From Azolla caroliniana (taxonomy: Eukaryota; Polypodiophyta), in NCBI GenBank assembly GCA_043228905.1, contig JBHGNT010000011.1:5642001-5706000 (forward strand): 64,000 bases of DNA. Direction: 5' to 3'. Below, piece after piece: positions 12,331 through 22,659 of this stretch. The notes under the pieces were generated by a model. That model was given only the letters and a program-made list of their open reading frames with translations, made no database searches and was not told the DNA's origin. Both the position numbers and the translations under genes were made by a program. Within the stretch, counting starts at the first letter, position 1. Each line of letters starts with the position of its first letter.

Positions 12331-12716
12331 TCACTCCTGTGGGGAGGAGTCCGTTATTCCTATCCTTTGTCGACAAACTCTAAGTCGGTCCATCGATAGG
12401 TTCTTTGTTAGCATGTCGGATCCATTGTCACCAGTATGGATCTTCACGAGGGTAAACTCTCCTTCTTCGACTTTCTCCTGTAACCAGTGATACCTTCTCT
12501 GTATGTGCTTGGTCCGAGAGTGGTATGCAATATTCTTGGCTAGATGTATAACACTCTGGTTGTCACAATGAAGCAAGAAATCCCTTTGCTTCATCCCCAA
12601 ATCGTTGAGAAAGTTTGTCATCCAAATCAGCTCCTTGCCAGCCTCTACTGCTCGCATGTACTTTGCCTCTGTGGTCGACAAGGCCACATACTTCTGCAGT
12701 CGTGACTGCCACGACA
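12331..12716 (-). pseudogene. Copia A pol, RNase H end
   Basis: The C-terminal 120 or so residues of a copia polyprotein are readable: SWQSRLQKYVALSTTEAKY, then a DNQS motif, KHIQRRYHWL and an ending before the stop at 12331-12333. These are the standard landmarks of copia RNase H. The upstream continuation is found 5.5 kb away at 18179, beyond element B. The long ORF seen here reads on into the B LTR and is therefore chimeric in its first 40 or so residues. Confidence 0.88.
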
Positions 12717-12721
12717 CTGCT

Positions 12722-13007
12722 TGTTGGAAGCGAGGTCGTGAATGCGGAAGATCGAGAAGCATTCGATTGCTGTTGAGTACCTGCGTATGACAGTTTGTAG
12801 GTCGTTGCACAGAGAGAGAGAGAGAGACAAAGAGGCACAAAAGACTCTTTATTCCTTAAAGCAATAATACAACATCCAACCTCACAAAGAGGTTACAAGG
12901 TCACTATATATAGTGACCGACTTAGGGCAATTACCCTTTATGCTAATTACATAAATGGCCAAAGACGAGATAGTGTGAATACGTCCATTATACACATGTA
13001 TTCGACA
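12722..13007 (-). repeat. 3' LTR of copia B
   Basis: Read on the minus strand it starts TGTCGAATACATG and ends CGCTTCCAACA. It contains the 20-bp perfect palindrome GGTCACTATATATAGTGACC at 12899-12918, whose centre is a TATA-like box, and a GA microsatellite. Confidence 0.97.
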
Positions 13008-13016
13008 CTCCCCCGT
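13008..13016 (-). other. Polypurine tract of copia B
   Basis: On the minus strand ACGGGGGAG directly precedes the TG of the 3' LTR, the expected site for plus-strand priming. Confidence 0.85.
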
Positions 13017-13200
13017 AATGGGCGTATACATGGGTTATCTAAGATTACAGGTATAGACTTAGGTTCTCGGACATATCAGCTTTGTTCGGGTCGGCAGGGT
13101 CCGAAGGCAGAAGACCGAACTGGTCGGGTCGGAACAGTTGAAGCCGATCATTGAGGAACTGATGTCGGTTGTCGGGAACCATCCTGCTCTGTGTCCGGCT

Positions 13201-16200
13201 CTAACCGGACTGGTTTGTCGTTACGCCCATCTGATGCCGAAGAGACCGAAAGCGGTCTGCCGAAAGACACTTGGTCATTCCATCTGCGACATTGTCGGTT
13301 GTGGATATTTTCTCTAGACCGATTTTCCCTGAGATGACGCAGTCCCGAACGAAGTGATATCGAACGTCGATATGTTTGGAGGCGTTGTGGTGAACCGGAT
13401 TTTTCGACAAGGCAACAGCACCTTGACTGTCGCTGTAGACAACTGGAGCCGAGTCATGGTCGACTTGTCGAAACGTGTGCGCCAGCCGACCGAGCCATAA
13501 AGCTTCTTTTGCTGCGTCGGACGCAGCTACATATTCTGCTTCGGTCGTTGAGGTCGCTGTGCACTCCTGGAGTTTCGACTTCCACGAGATTGCTCCATTG
13601 CCGAATTTGAAGCAGTATCCGGTTGTTGATTTCCGACTGTCTATACAGCCGGCGAAGTCCGAGTCGGTGTAACCGACTACGCCTGAGGTTCGGTTCGGAC
13701 CGAAAAGAATGCCGTGGTCTTTTGTGCCAACCAGATATCTGAACACATGCTTGACTGCGTTCCAATGCGATCGGCCAGGGTTATGCATAAATCTGCTAAC
13801 GACTCCTACGGCGTGAGAAATATCAGGCCGTGTCGCGACCATCAGGTACATAAGGGAGCCGACTGCCGGTGCATACGGTACCGACTTCATATCTTCCCCC
13901 TCCGGACCGGATGTCGGGCAGTCTCGCTGAGAGAGCCGAAGATTCATAGGGAGCGGGGTTGAAGCAGATTTGGCTGATTGCATGTTGAAGCGTTCTAAGA
14001 CACGTCGGATGTAGTCGGTCTGAGACAGAAAAAGATGTCGTGTTTCGCGATGCCGACTGATCTTCATGCCGAGTATGTGTCGTGCCGGACCGAGGTCCTT
14101 CATGGCAAACTTCAACCGCAATTGCCGAATGAGATCGGCAAGTTCGCCCGCGTGGCGTCCAGAAATTAGCATGTCGTCCACGTAAATGATGAGGAAGATG
14201 GGTGATCCATCTTGAGCTGTGTTGGTGAAGAGACAATGGTCCTCATCGCTTTTGGAGAAGCCGATCGATTGGATGAAGTCGTCGAACTTCTTGTACCATT
14301 GTCGCGGTGCCTGTTTGAGGCCGTATAGACTCTTCCTGAGTCGGCAGACTAGATGTTCTTGGCCAGTTGCCACGAAGCCTTTTGGCTGCTCCATATAGAT
14401 TTCCTCGTCAAGATCACCATGGAGGAAGGCTGTTTTGACATCTAGCTGAATCAGCTCCAAGTTGTCGGCTGCCACTACGCCGAGTAGGAAACGAAGGGTT
14501 GTCATTTTCACCACTGGTGAAAAAATCTCGTCGAAGTCGACGCCATATTCTTGTCGGAAGCCCTTCGCAACTAATCTGGCCTTGTACTTTGGGGTGGTCG
14601 AATCAGACGTCTCCTTTAGTCGATAGACCCACTTGCAAGGAAGAGCACGTCGGTTCCTAGGTAATTCGACCAGATCCCAAGTCTTGTTTGCCCGAATTGA
14701 GTGCATTTCCGACTCCATCGCCAGATGCCAGGTGGCTGAATCGACAGATGTCGATGCTTCTTCGTAAGACGTCGGTTCGCCGGCGTCGGTGAAGAAAATT
14801 CCAGGAGAATACCTCTCCGGAGGTTGCGACAGTCTCTCGGATCGTCGAGGTATGATTGGACTGGTCGCATCGGGTATCAAGGTCGGATGGTCCGAAAGCG
14901 GATTGTTCTGCTGTGCCGAGTCGGGGTTGTCCGAGTCGGTAGTGTAGGGTTCAGCTACCCGTGAAGCTGACCGTGTGTTGAGAGCGGGGCCGTCTTGAAG
15001 GGTCGGCACATCGGAAAATGTTACCCTTCGGACTTCGATCGGTTTTTCGACTGATGGATTCATAGCCGACTCGTTGAACACAACGTCCGAACTTCGAACG
15101 ATTTGTCTGCGTTCGGGGTCCCAGAGTCGGTATCCCATTTCGCCGTCGGATCCATATCCAAGGAAAATGCATTTCCTGGACCGAGGTGCAAGTTTTCGGC
15201 GATCATCTTTCGGAATAAGGGCGTACGCCTCGCATCCGAAGATCCTCAGCTTGTCGTAATTCGGCTTACTGCCGATCCATAGTTCCTGAGGAATTTGAAG
15301 TCCTAGAGGTCTACTTGGCGACATATTGATTATGTGTACTGCCGTGAGTAGAGCCTCTGCCCAGAAGCCATCCGACAGTCCGGAGTGTTGGAGCATGGAA
15401 ACTATCCGTTCTTGGATTGTCCGATTCATTCGCTCTGCAATCCCGTTTTGCTCCGGACTGTGTGGTGCCGTAAATTCACGTCGGATGCCGCGTTGTCGGC
15501 AGAATTTGACGAATTCTTCGGATTTGAACTCTCCCCCATTGTCTGTCCGAAGGCATTTCAGCTTTCGGTCGGTGTGATTTTCTACCATAGCGAGCCAATC
15601 GGAGAAGATCGAGAAGACCCGATCTTTGGTGCGAATTGGATAAGCCCACACCTTTCGAGTCGAATCGTCAATAAAAGTGACGAAGTAAGAGGCACCGCCT
15701 AGAGACTGATGCGGCATTGGGCCACAGACGTCCGAATGGACTAAATCGAGAGGTCTCGTTTCTCTTGGTGCTGATGTCGGGTGTGATGCGGCTGCCTGTT
15801 TGCCATACTGGCAATGCTCGCAGAATTGGTGGTCGGAGAAGGAGAGTTTGGGGATGTATCCGGCTCTAGATAGGTGCGTGATGCCGGCCTTGCTGAGGTG
15901 TCCTAATCTTCGGTGCCATAGTGATGACACAGGAATATCCACCAAGAACAGGTTACCCTCTCTGAGCGTAACATGTAACGGATACAGTGAGTGTATCTTG
16001 GGTCCTCTAGCAAGCAGGAGGTTCCCCCTGTGGAGTGTCCACCCTCCCGAAGAAAAACCGGCACGAATGCCGTCTTCATCTAGTTGTCCGACTGAAATCA
16101 ATGGCCTTGAGAGCTCGGGTACATGTCGGACATTGTGGAGTACAAGTGTAGAGCCACCTGCAAGGTTGAGCTCTACTGTGCCGATTCCGATGATGTCACA

Positions 16201-17217
16201 GTGTTGTGAGTTGCCGACCCGGACTGAGTCGGAGTGACGGATCGTATATTGTCGAAATTGGGATCGATGAGGAGTCACGTGAAATGACGCGCCCGAATCT
16301 AAGAGCCATGTGCTCGATTCTTCAGTCGTGAGTAGAGCTTCTGATCCGACTGGATTTTCGATTGATAGTATATTCGGGTCGTCTGGTAGTACATCAGCTG
16401 AGAAGCTGACGTAATTGACCTCCTCATGCCGGCCACTCTTCTTGTTGTTCTTGTTCTTGAGTGCGCGGCAGTCGGCTTTGATGTGTCCGGGTTTCTTGCA
16501 ATAGTTGCAGATTCGGTTATCCCGTGACTGGCTCCGTCTTCGCTGATTGTTCGGCGGCCGTGAGGAATCTCTTCCTCGTATGTTCGATCGGTCTGTCGAA
16601 CCTTGTACTACGTAAGCGTCGTCTGTTGAGTCTTTGGCGAAAGACTTTCTCCGAGCTGCTTCGGTCAGGATTGCGCTCGTGACTTCGGAGTATTTAACAG
16701 CCGTGGTTGACGCGTTGCACACGGTTGTGACGAAAGTTTCCCATGATGAGGGAAGGTTGCTCATGAGTATCATTGCTCTGAGTTCATCCTCGATTGCCGT
16801 CCCCTGAGATGAGATTTGGGAGCTTATGCTTTCGTACTCATTGAGGTGTGCTTGAACCGAATCGGATTCTTTCATCCGCAAGTTGTAGAGGCGCCGGATC
16901 AGAAACATCTTCGTTGCGGCGACCTTCTTTTCGTAAGTGTCCGACAGTGTTTTCCACAGTTCGAATGCTGTCGTACACGATTGCACCGTAAAATATACCG
17001 ATTCCGATAGGTGCATCCGAATCGTGGCGCGGACGATTCTGTCCAGCTTCTGCCACTCATTTGGTTTGTATCCTTCTGGAGGTTCTTCATTTTCGATGGG
17101 ATCGATTTGCCCCTTGACTATGAGATAGTCCTGCATTTGTTCCTTCCAGAAGTTGAAGTTCGATCCATCGAACTTTCGTAGACTCATTTCTGACGAGCCG
17201 GATGTTGATGCCATCAA
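13201..17217 (-). CDS. Copia B gag-pol polyprotein, intact
   Basis: One open frame of 1338 codons. In order: a UBN2-type gag (about 1-200); a CCHC knuckle CNYCKKPGHIKADC (237-250); an aspartic protease core LLDSGAS (about 305-311); the GAG-pre-integrase HRRLGH and zinc motif CEHCQYGKQ; an integrase with HSD, RTDNGGEF and NGIAER carrying the D-D-E residues (about 496, 559, 595); a reverse transcriptase starting near WKWVYRLKE-type sequence with LYGLKQAPRQW and the YVDDML catalytic box (about 1040); and RNase H ending with KHIDVRYHF. All catalytic landmarks are present. The methionine at 17217 is preceded by a 670-bp leader. Copia polyproteins of this type are 1300-1450 residues, so the length is normal. 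Its base composition (many TCGG words) is clearly more GC-rich than the surrounding DNA. Confidence 0.97.
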   Translation of the reverse strand: MMASTSGSSEMSLRKFDGSNFNFWKEQMQDYLIVKGQIDPIENEEPPEGYKPNEWQKLDRIVRATIRMHLSESVYFTVQSCTTAFELWKTLSDTYEKKVAATKMFLIRRLYNLRMKESDSVQAHLNEYESISSQISSQGTAIEDELRAMILMSNLPSSWETFVTTVCNASTTAVKYSEVTSAILTEAARRKSFAKDSTDDAYVVQGSTDRSNIRGRDSSRPPNNQRRRSQSRDNRICNYCKKPGHIKADCRALKNKNNKKSGRHEEVNYVSFSADVLPDDPNILSIENPVGSEALLTTEESSTWLLDSGASFHVTPHRSQFRQYTIRHSDSVRVGNSQHCDIIGIGTVELNLAGGSTLVLHNVRHVPELSRPLISVGQLDEDGIRAGFSSGGWTLHRGNLLLARGPKIHSLYPLHVTLREGNLFLVDIPVSSLWHRRLGHLSKAGITHLSRAGYIPKLSFSDHQFCEHCQYGKQAAASHPTSAPRETRPLDLVHSDVCGPMPHQSLGGASYFVTFIDDSTRKVWAYPIRTKDRVFSIFSDWLAMVENHTDRKLKCLRTDNGGEFKSEEFVKFCRQRGIRREFTAPHSPEQNGIAERMNRTIQERIVSMLQHSGLSDGFWAEALLTAVHIINMSPSRPLGLQIPQELWIGSKPNYDKLRIFGCEAYALIPKDDRRKLAPRSRKCIFLGYGSDGEMGYRLWDPERRQIVRSSDVVFNESAMNPSVEKPIEVRRVTFSDVPTLQDGPALNTRSASRVAEPYTTDSDNPDSAQQNNPLSDHPTLIPDATSPIIPRRSERLSQPPERYSPGIFFTDAGEPTSYEEASTSVDSATWHLAMESEMHSIRANKTWDLVELPRNRRALPCKWVYRLKETSDSTTPKYKARLVAKGFRQEYGVDFDEIFSPVVKMTTLRFLLGVVAADNLELIQLDVKTAFLHGDLDEEIYMEQPKGFVATGQEHLVCRLRKSLYGLKQAPRQWYKKFDDFIQSIGFSKSDEDHCLFTNTAQDGSPIFLIIYVDDMLISGRHAGELADLIRQLRLKFAMKDLGPARHILGMKISRHRETRHLFLSQTDYIRRVLERFNMQSAKSASTPLPMNLRLSQRDCPTSGPEGEDMKSVPYAPAVGSLMYLMVATRPDISHAVGVVSRFMHNPGRSHWNAVKHVFRYLVGTKDHGILFGPNRTSGVVGYTDSDFAGCIDSRKSTTGYCFKFGNGAISWKSKLQECTATSTTEAEYVAASDAAKEALWLGRLAHTFRQVDHDSAPVVYSDSQGAVALSKNPVHHNASKHIDVRYHFVRDCVISGKIGLEKISTTDNVADGMTKCLSADRFRSLRHQMGVTTNQSG

Positions 17218-17887
17218 ATTCGGTTTTGGTTGACGAAGCTCGGTTCGGAGTTGACTACGAACCTTGTTGGAGTGCAGCCGGTTGGCTCACCCGATATCGT
17301 TCTAGTCGGATTTGAACCCGAGTCGGTTCGGCTTCGGAACTTGCTCGAATTGACTCCGGTAGCTTGAGGGACAGAACCGACTGGTCTTCCCGAATGTTGC
17401 CGAGTCGGAGTGAGCCCGGTTCGCTTCGGATATATATGCCGAATACCGATTATTAAAACCGATTATCTCGACCGATTCTGCTTCGGTTGACTGCAGCAAC
17501 GAGAGAGACGGATCCAACTGATCCTCTCGAGAGTCGATCAGCCAGATGAAGCACGAATTTGGGGTTGTTATCTTGAGACCGATCTGCACCGAGTGGTTAC
17601 AACGAGCAGCGTTTGATTACCTCTTCGGATGCCGTTTAACCGAGTGGAGCACGATCGTGTCAATGTTGCACAAGGGGATTTCACCTCGAGCGGTTACGAT
17701 CACAAGGAACAGAGTACAACCTGATGGCTTACTCCAAGCAAGAGGATCTAACGCGATGAGGTGCAAACCTCGTTTTTGTTCTTCTTCTCTCTTTCTTCGA
17801 ATGACGCGAATACTGTGCAGGCCGTGATGAAGTGAAGAACCGAATGCTATGCAGGCGGTGATGACGGCCGAACGCTCTGATACCAGA
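17218..17887 (-). other. Untranslated leader and primer binding site of copia B
   Basis: Between the 5' LTR and the gag start lie about 670 bases without an extended ORF. On the minus strand, two bases after the LTR end, TGGTATCAGAGCG (plus 17873-17885) is the classic site for initiator methionine tRNA priming in plant copia elements. Confidence 0.9.
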
Positions 17888-18173
17888 TGTTGGAAGCGAG
17901 GTCGTGAATGCGGAAGATCGAGAAGCATTCGATTGCTGTTGAGTACCTGCGTATGACAGTTTGTAGGTCGTTGCACAGAGAGAGAGAGAGAGACAAAGAG
18001 GCACAAAAGACTCTTTATTCCTTAAAGCAATAATACAACATCCAACCTCACAAAGAGGTTACAAGGTCACTATATATAGTGACCGACTTAGGGCAATTAC
18101 CCTTTATGCTAATTACATAAATGGCCAAAGACGAGATAGTGTGAATACGTCCATTATACACATGTATTCGACA
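17888..18173 (-). repeat. 5' LTR of copia B
   Basis: Same 286 bases as the copy at 12722-13007; I found no difference in a base-by-base reading. The palindrome with TATA core lies at 18065-18084. Confidence 0.97.
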
Positions 18174-18178
18174 CTGCT

Positions 18179-19003
18179 CCCCCTGCATAGGTCACCACGT
18201 ACCCTGACGTGGATTGACTTGATTCTACATCCCCCGACATGTCTGATTCGGTAAACCCTTCGAGTATGGGTTTTCCGACCCCATACTTAATACACACCCG
18301 AGTTGCCTTTTAAGTACCTGAGTATCCATTTCACCGTTGCCCAGTGTTCTCGTTCTGGATTACTCATGTATCGGCTTACTGTTCCCACAACAAAAATTAT
18401 GTCTGGTATCGTGTAGACCATAGCATACATTAGACTATCGACAACTGAGGCATATGGTACTTTCCTCATCTCATCCTCTTCTTTCTCCCCTCTCAGGCTT
18501 TGCTTTGCATTTAGCTTGCAGTTAGTCGGTAACACCGAGCCGACCGGCTTTGCTTCCGACATGTTGAATCTTTCTAGGATCTTAGTCACATATTTCTCTT
18601 GTGACAGCCACAACACTTTCTTAGTTCTATCTCGAACTATGTGCATCCCTAAGATCTGTTTAGTCGGTCCAAGAACTTTCATGGCAAACGTTTTTCCGAG
18701 ATCTTTCTTCAAGCTTTTGATCTTCCTTGTATCTTGACTGACTATCAACATGTCATCCACATATAACGAGAGAATCAAGAAGTCACCTTCATCATACCTT
18801 TTGACGAACACACAATGATCAACATGTGTTTTCTGGAGCCTATGTTCCACCATGAAGGACTCAAACTTCTTGTACCATTGGCGTGAAGCTTGTTTCAACC
18901 CATACAAGCTATTCTTCATTCGACACACCAGGTTCTCTTTCCGTTTCTCCACAAAATCTTTGGGCTTCTACATGTAAATCTATTGAGATACAAGCTCACC
19001 ATT
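18179..19003 (-). pseudogene. Copia A pol, reverse transcriptase part
   Basis: A 221-codon frame (18287-18952) carries LYGLKQASRQWYKKF, the catalytic YVDDML box, KDLG-type and MYAMVYTIPDI segments and ILRYLKG. Below 18287 the frame is broken by a stop, but another frame continues (GFTESD, then STSGYV) up to the B insertion site. Upstream toward 19003 two stops lie in the IYM...KPKDF segment. It is the older host of element B. Confidence 0.9.
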
Positions 19004-19395
19004 GGGTGCGTAAACTAGTGCGTAGAATGGGTATATAAACTGGGTGCGTAACAAGAGGCCATAGTGGTGCGTAAACTGGGAGGCCGTTGGACAGATATTC
19101 CATAGAGGAATATATTTTTGGGAGTTAGTGCAGAGGCTCATTGATGAGCATTGAAGTACATGTCAGTACTTCTGTCAGTCCGTATGGACTTGTATAAAAG
19201 TGCTCTCTGAGCACATCCTATGTGTAGAGTTTTAGAGTATTGTTTTGAAATTGAGTCTTCTGTGATCTACTCTCTCTATCTCTCCTGTGTACATTGTGTT
19301 GATTAAGCTTTCCATTAAACCTTCCTCATCTTCTTTGTCCTTTGTCTGTCGTTACCCGGTTGTGTCTGTTAAGCTTCCGCACGTATTCTTTTACA
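19003..19395 (+). repeat. 5' LTR of copia C
   Basis: Starts TGGGTGCGTAAAC, ends TTTTACA, followed at once by the tRNA primer site. It contains a TATAAAA box near 19194 and a short hairpin ATATTCC...GGAATAT near 19096. The phrase GTGCGTAAAC is repeated three times in its first 75 bases. Its partner LTR is not in the window. Confidence 0.72.
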
Positions 19396-19454
19396 TGGTA
19401 TCAGAGCGTGAGGGTTGAGATCCTCTGCTGCCGACAAACAAACAAACCCTAATC

Positions 19455-22014
19455 ATGGTGAAAGAACAGAAGAAGAAAAGAATGGACAGAGGAATGGCTA
19501 GCTCGCTTCCGACAGAGAAGCTCAACAGAAGCAACTACGCATCTTGTCCGTGCAAGATGCACCAGTACCTGCTCGGGCATGGCTACTGGAGCTATGTTGA
19601 TGGAGCTAATGACGCAGCACCCGAATCGACACACAGAGATTTCCCGGCCTGGGAACAAGCGGCAAACAGAGTTCTCTACTGCTTTACATCCTGTGTAAGC
19701 GATCAACTTCTGAGCTACATTCGGGATGCGAACACACCGAAGGATGCTTGGGGAAATCTAAAAAAGATTTTCGCCGCGAGCACCACAAGCAGAAAGCTCC
19801 AACTCATGCAAGAGTTGAGCAATGTTCGACAACGAGATATGTCGATGGCTGACTACACCTCCAAGATCAAGGATATCTGCGACTCTCTCGCCTCCATTGA
19901 TGTAAACATCGAGGAGGACGCAATGGTGTAGGTCTACCTCGGAGGGTTAGTGTCGAAGTTCGGAGCTTTCTGAACTGCAGTCTATACGAAGGAGAATACA
20001 CCGTCATTTTTCGGGTTACAATCAATGCTCCTAGAAGAGGAGAACCATGTGGGTGCGTCAACAAGTACGCATGCCGACAACAGGATGTTGTACACGAAGG
20101 AAGATAGGCCCCATGGTCGTGGCAGACAAGGTGAGTTGGCGTGCAATGGAGGCGGCTGACAGGAGCAAGATGGAAGGCATGGTCGTAATGCCAACAGTAG
20201 TTCTGAACCCTCCGGAAGCAGGGGGAGTCGAGGGGGCGCCGGAAACCAGCAAGGAAAAACCACCGTGGAATGTTGGTACTGTGGCAAGAAAGGCCACTAG
20301 GAGAGTAAGTGTTGGAAGAAACGTGCCGATTCGAAGAAAACTGCATACGGATCCGAGCGGACCGAACAAGGAAATCAGCAGTGATCGCACTACGTTGATG
20401 GCTCCTTATGAGCCGAAAATGGATCGGGCCTAGCCTTCGTAATGAAGCACAAGGCCAACTCGATGGCGGTGAACACCTCGAAACCAAACGAGGTGTGGTA
20501 TGTTGACTCCGGAGCATCAAATCATATGACGAGTCATGAGGAATTGTTCTCGTACTTGGAGAAACCAGAAAAACAAGGAGTGGTCGAAACTGGAGAGAAG
20601 GTCCCCTCACCCACGTCAGGCAGTAAGGGAAACTCATGAATGTGCTAGACGTCCCAACAATAACCAAGAACCCGGTGTCAGTCGGACAGATCGTCGACCA
20701 TGGGATGCAAGTTCGATTCACGCATCTCGGTTGCTACATCAAAGAAGAGGGCAAAGTCATTGCGCAAGGGGGTCGAGAAGGGAGGATGTTCATCCTCAAC
20801 AACAATGAGGTCAGAACTTCGTTGTTCGCGAAAGGACAGAAGGTTGAGTTGGACATCGACCTATGGCACAAGTAGTTTGGCCATGTTAACTTCCCGTGGC
20901 TTTGTGAAATGCAGACGAAGAGCATTGTTTTCGGATTGCCGAAATTTAGTGGCCGGAACGGCCAAATTTGCGAAGCCTGCCAGCTCGGGAAGCAACACCA
21001 ACTTCCATTCCCCAACGAGCGTAATCGGAGTCGAAATCCACTCGATGTGATCCATTCGGATGTATGGGGACCGGCACAGAAGTGAGCATCGATGACTTCA
21101 CTCAACGCACTTGGGCGTACTTGATCACGAAAAAGAGCGAAGTCTTCGCGTGTTTCCTGAAGGTGAAGAGCCTTGCGGAAAGGGAAACTGGGTGAAAGAT
21201 CAAGTGCCTAAGGTCTGATGGCGGGAAGGAGTACTTCTCCAACCAGTTCTCGAGTTATCTACAGAAGGAGGGAATTTGACGTGAATTCTCGTGTAGATAC
21301 ATGCCGCAGCAGAACGGCGTGGCTGAGAGGAAGAATCGGACGATAAAGGAGGTGGCAAGGGAAATGCTTGAAGAGAAGCATCTGCCGAAGTTCTATTGTG
21401 CCGAAGTGATCAGAACAAATCCAGAATCGGGCATTTGCCACATGAGTTGTACTTCAAGAAGAAGCCAAACTTGTCACACTTGAGGGTTTTCGGTAGAATC
21501 GCATATGTGCATGTGCCGAAGGAGAAATGGAGGAAGCTGGACACCAAAGCCGAGAAGTGTATCTTGGTTGGGTACTCAGACGAACATAAGGGTTATAACT
21601 GTTATAATCCCTGAACCAAACAAGCTCGCGTAAGTCGTGATGTTGTGTTTGACGAGTCCGCGTTGTGGTATTTGCCTTCGCCTCCAACCCCTGACGACTC
21701 CATTTCGATCTTTGACGAAGAGGTTAGCAAGGCTGAAATGCCTCAGGACGAAGGAGACATTGGTGCTCCTGAAGAGAGTCTGATCTCATTCAGGCTAAGT
21801 GGGCTAAATGAGTGACTGAGTCGGCATGACCAGTCAGATGCAGAGCCAGCGAGTAGTGGAGACTCAGCCGTTCAATCCCCGTGAAGGAAGCCGAGGAGAC
21901 GGCTTACGCGCAAAGATAAGGGAAAGAAGAAGATGCCGGAGTACGACACTAATAAAGACGAGTCGGATCGAAGCGAATCCGACTCAGAGAAGAACGAAGT
22001 CCACATTGTCGTGA
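19455..22014 (+). pseudogene. Copia C gag-protease-integrase remnants
   Basis: Gag is open from 19455 to 19931 (YLLGHGYWSYV, then KDAWGNLKKIF and RKLQLMQEL). A stop at 19930 and frame changes follow. Protease is recognisable at about 20495 (WYVDSGASNHMTSH). Integrase pieces are ICEACQLGKQ near 20970, DVIHSDVWGP near 21045, an NGVAERKNRT block at 21301-21400 and a KCILVGYSDEHKGY block at 21480-21610. At least four stops and several shifts make it non-functional. It belongs to the same gag family as D, F and H. Confidence 0.88.
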
Positions 22015-22132
22015 AAATCCGTCATTATGTGCAGATCATGAGGTGGAACTGGGGGGTTATGGACGGGAAGGAAATAGGGCTCACACGCACAACACAAGGA
22101 AGACTTACACAAACAAGGCACGAGTACAAAGT

Positions 22133-22650
22133 TTCAAACGTGTTTTGTGAAAAGGAGAGGTGCATGGGCAAGCCCGAATCAATCCCTAGTCACAAGGCGA
22201 ACGAATGCACGTGAGAAAGGCTTACACATGGACACACAAGGAAAAGGCTTACTTACACACACGAGAGACAAAATTTCGAATGCCTTTGTGAAAAGAGAGG
22301 TGCATGGGCAAGCCTGAACACTCCCTTGTTAAAAGACACGCGAACACACAAGCAAGGTTTACACACGAGAGACACAATTTCGAACTCCTTTGTGAAAGGA
22401 GAGGTGCATGGGCAAGCCCGAAACGCTCCCTTGTCACAAGACACGCAAACAGATAAGCACAAATGTCAATAACATATAAGACAGGTAAGTTTGAATGCCT
22501 TTGTGAAAGGAGAGGTGCATGGGCAAGCCCGAAACGCTCCCTTGTCACAAGACACACAAACAAATAAGCACAAATGACAATAACATATACGACACATAAG
22601 TTTGAATGCCTTTGTGAAAGAAGAGGTGCATGGGCAAGCCCGAAATAAGA
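22133..22650. repeat. Five-copy tandem repeat with GTGCATGGGCAAGCC core
   Basis: Copies start near 22133, 22274, 22378, 22490 and 22601 (spacing 141, 104, 112, 111). Each has a CTTTGTGAAAG-like mini-hairpin, then GAGGTGCATGGGCAAGCC, then usually CTCCCTTGTCACAAGAC. Copies 3 and 4 are nearly identical; copies 1 and 5 are partial or diverged. ORFs across it are low-quality repeats of the same peptide. It lies just after the truncated end of element C. Confidence 0.88.
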
Positions 22651-22659
22651 AGAGGTGGT

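Larger units (their letters stand above)
12722..18173 (-). mobile_element. Complete Ty1/copia retrotransposon B
   Basis: 5452-bp element on the minus strand with two 286-bp LTRs (12722-13007 and 17888-18173) that look identical by eye, a methionine-tRNA type primer binding site, a polypurine tract and one uninterrupted gag-pol frame. It is flanked by CTGCT on both sides (12717-12721 and 18174-18178), a 5-bp target site duplication. It sits inside the RNase H/RT region of element A. Identical LTRs, an intact frame and an intact target duplication indicate a recent insertion that may still be able to transpose. Confidence 0.97.
11655..19003 (-). mobile_element. Ty1/copia element A, old, split by element B
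   Basis: On the minus strand this element has a 3' LTR (11655-12309), a purine-rich tract next to it, RNase H coding sequence (12334-12716) and reverse transcriptase coding sequence (18179-19003). Element B lies between these coding halves. The A reading sense resumes across the insertion when B and one 5-bp target copy are ignored. The 5' half (gag, protease, integrase, 5' LTR) is missing: A stops at about 19003, where the LTR of element C begins. Several in-frame stops make A non-functional. Confidence 0.88.
19003..22014 (+). mobile_element. Ty1/copia element C, decayed
   Basis: Plus-strand element with a 5' LTR (19003-19395), a primer binding site TGGTATCAGAGCG at 19396-19408 and gag-protease-integrase remnants to about 22014. 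No reverse transcriptase, polypurine tract or 3' LTR was found. Its LTR starts exactly where the coding sequence of element A ends, so C probably inserted into A, and the distal part of both was then lost. Confidence 0.82.

Noticed and set aside
22133-22650. CRISPR-like spacing of a conserved repeat
   Set aside because: Repeat and linker are both degenerate duplicates of one unit, not unique spacers, and the DNA is plant nuclear.
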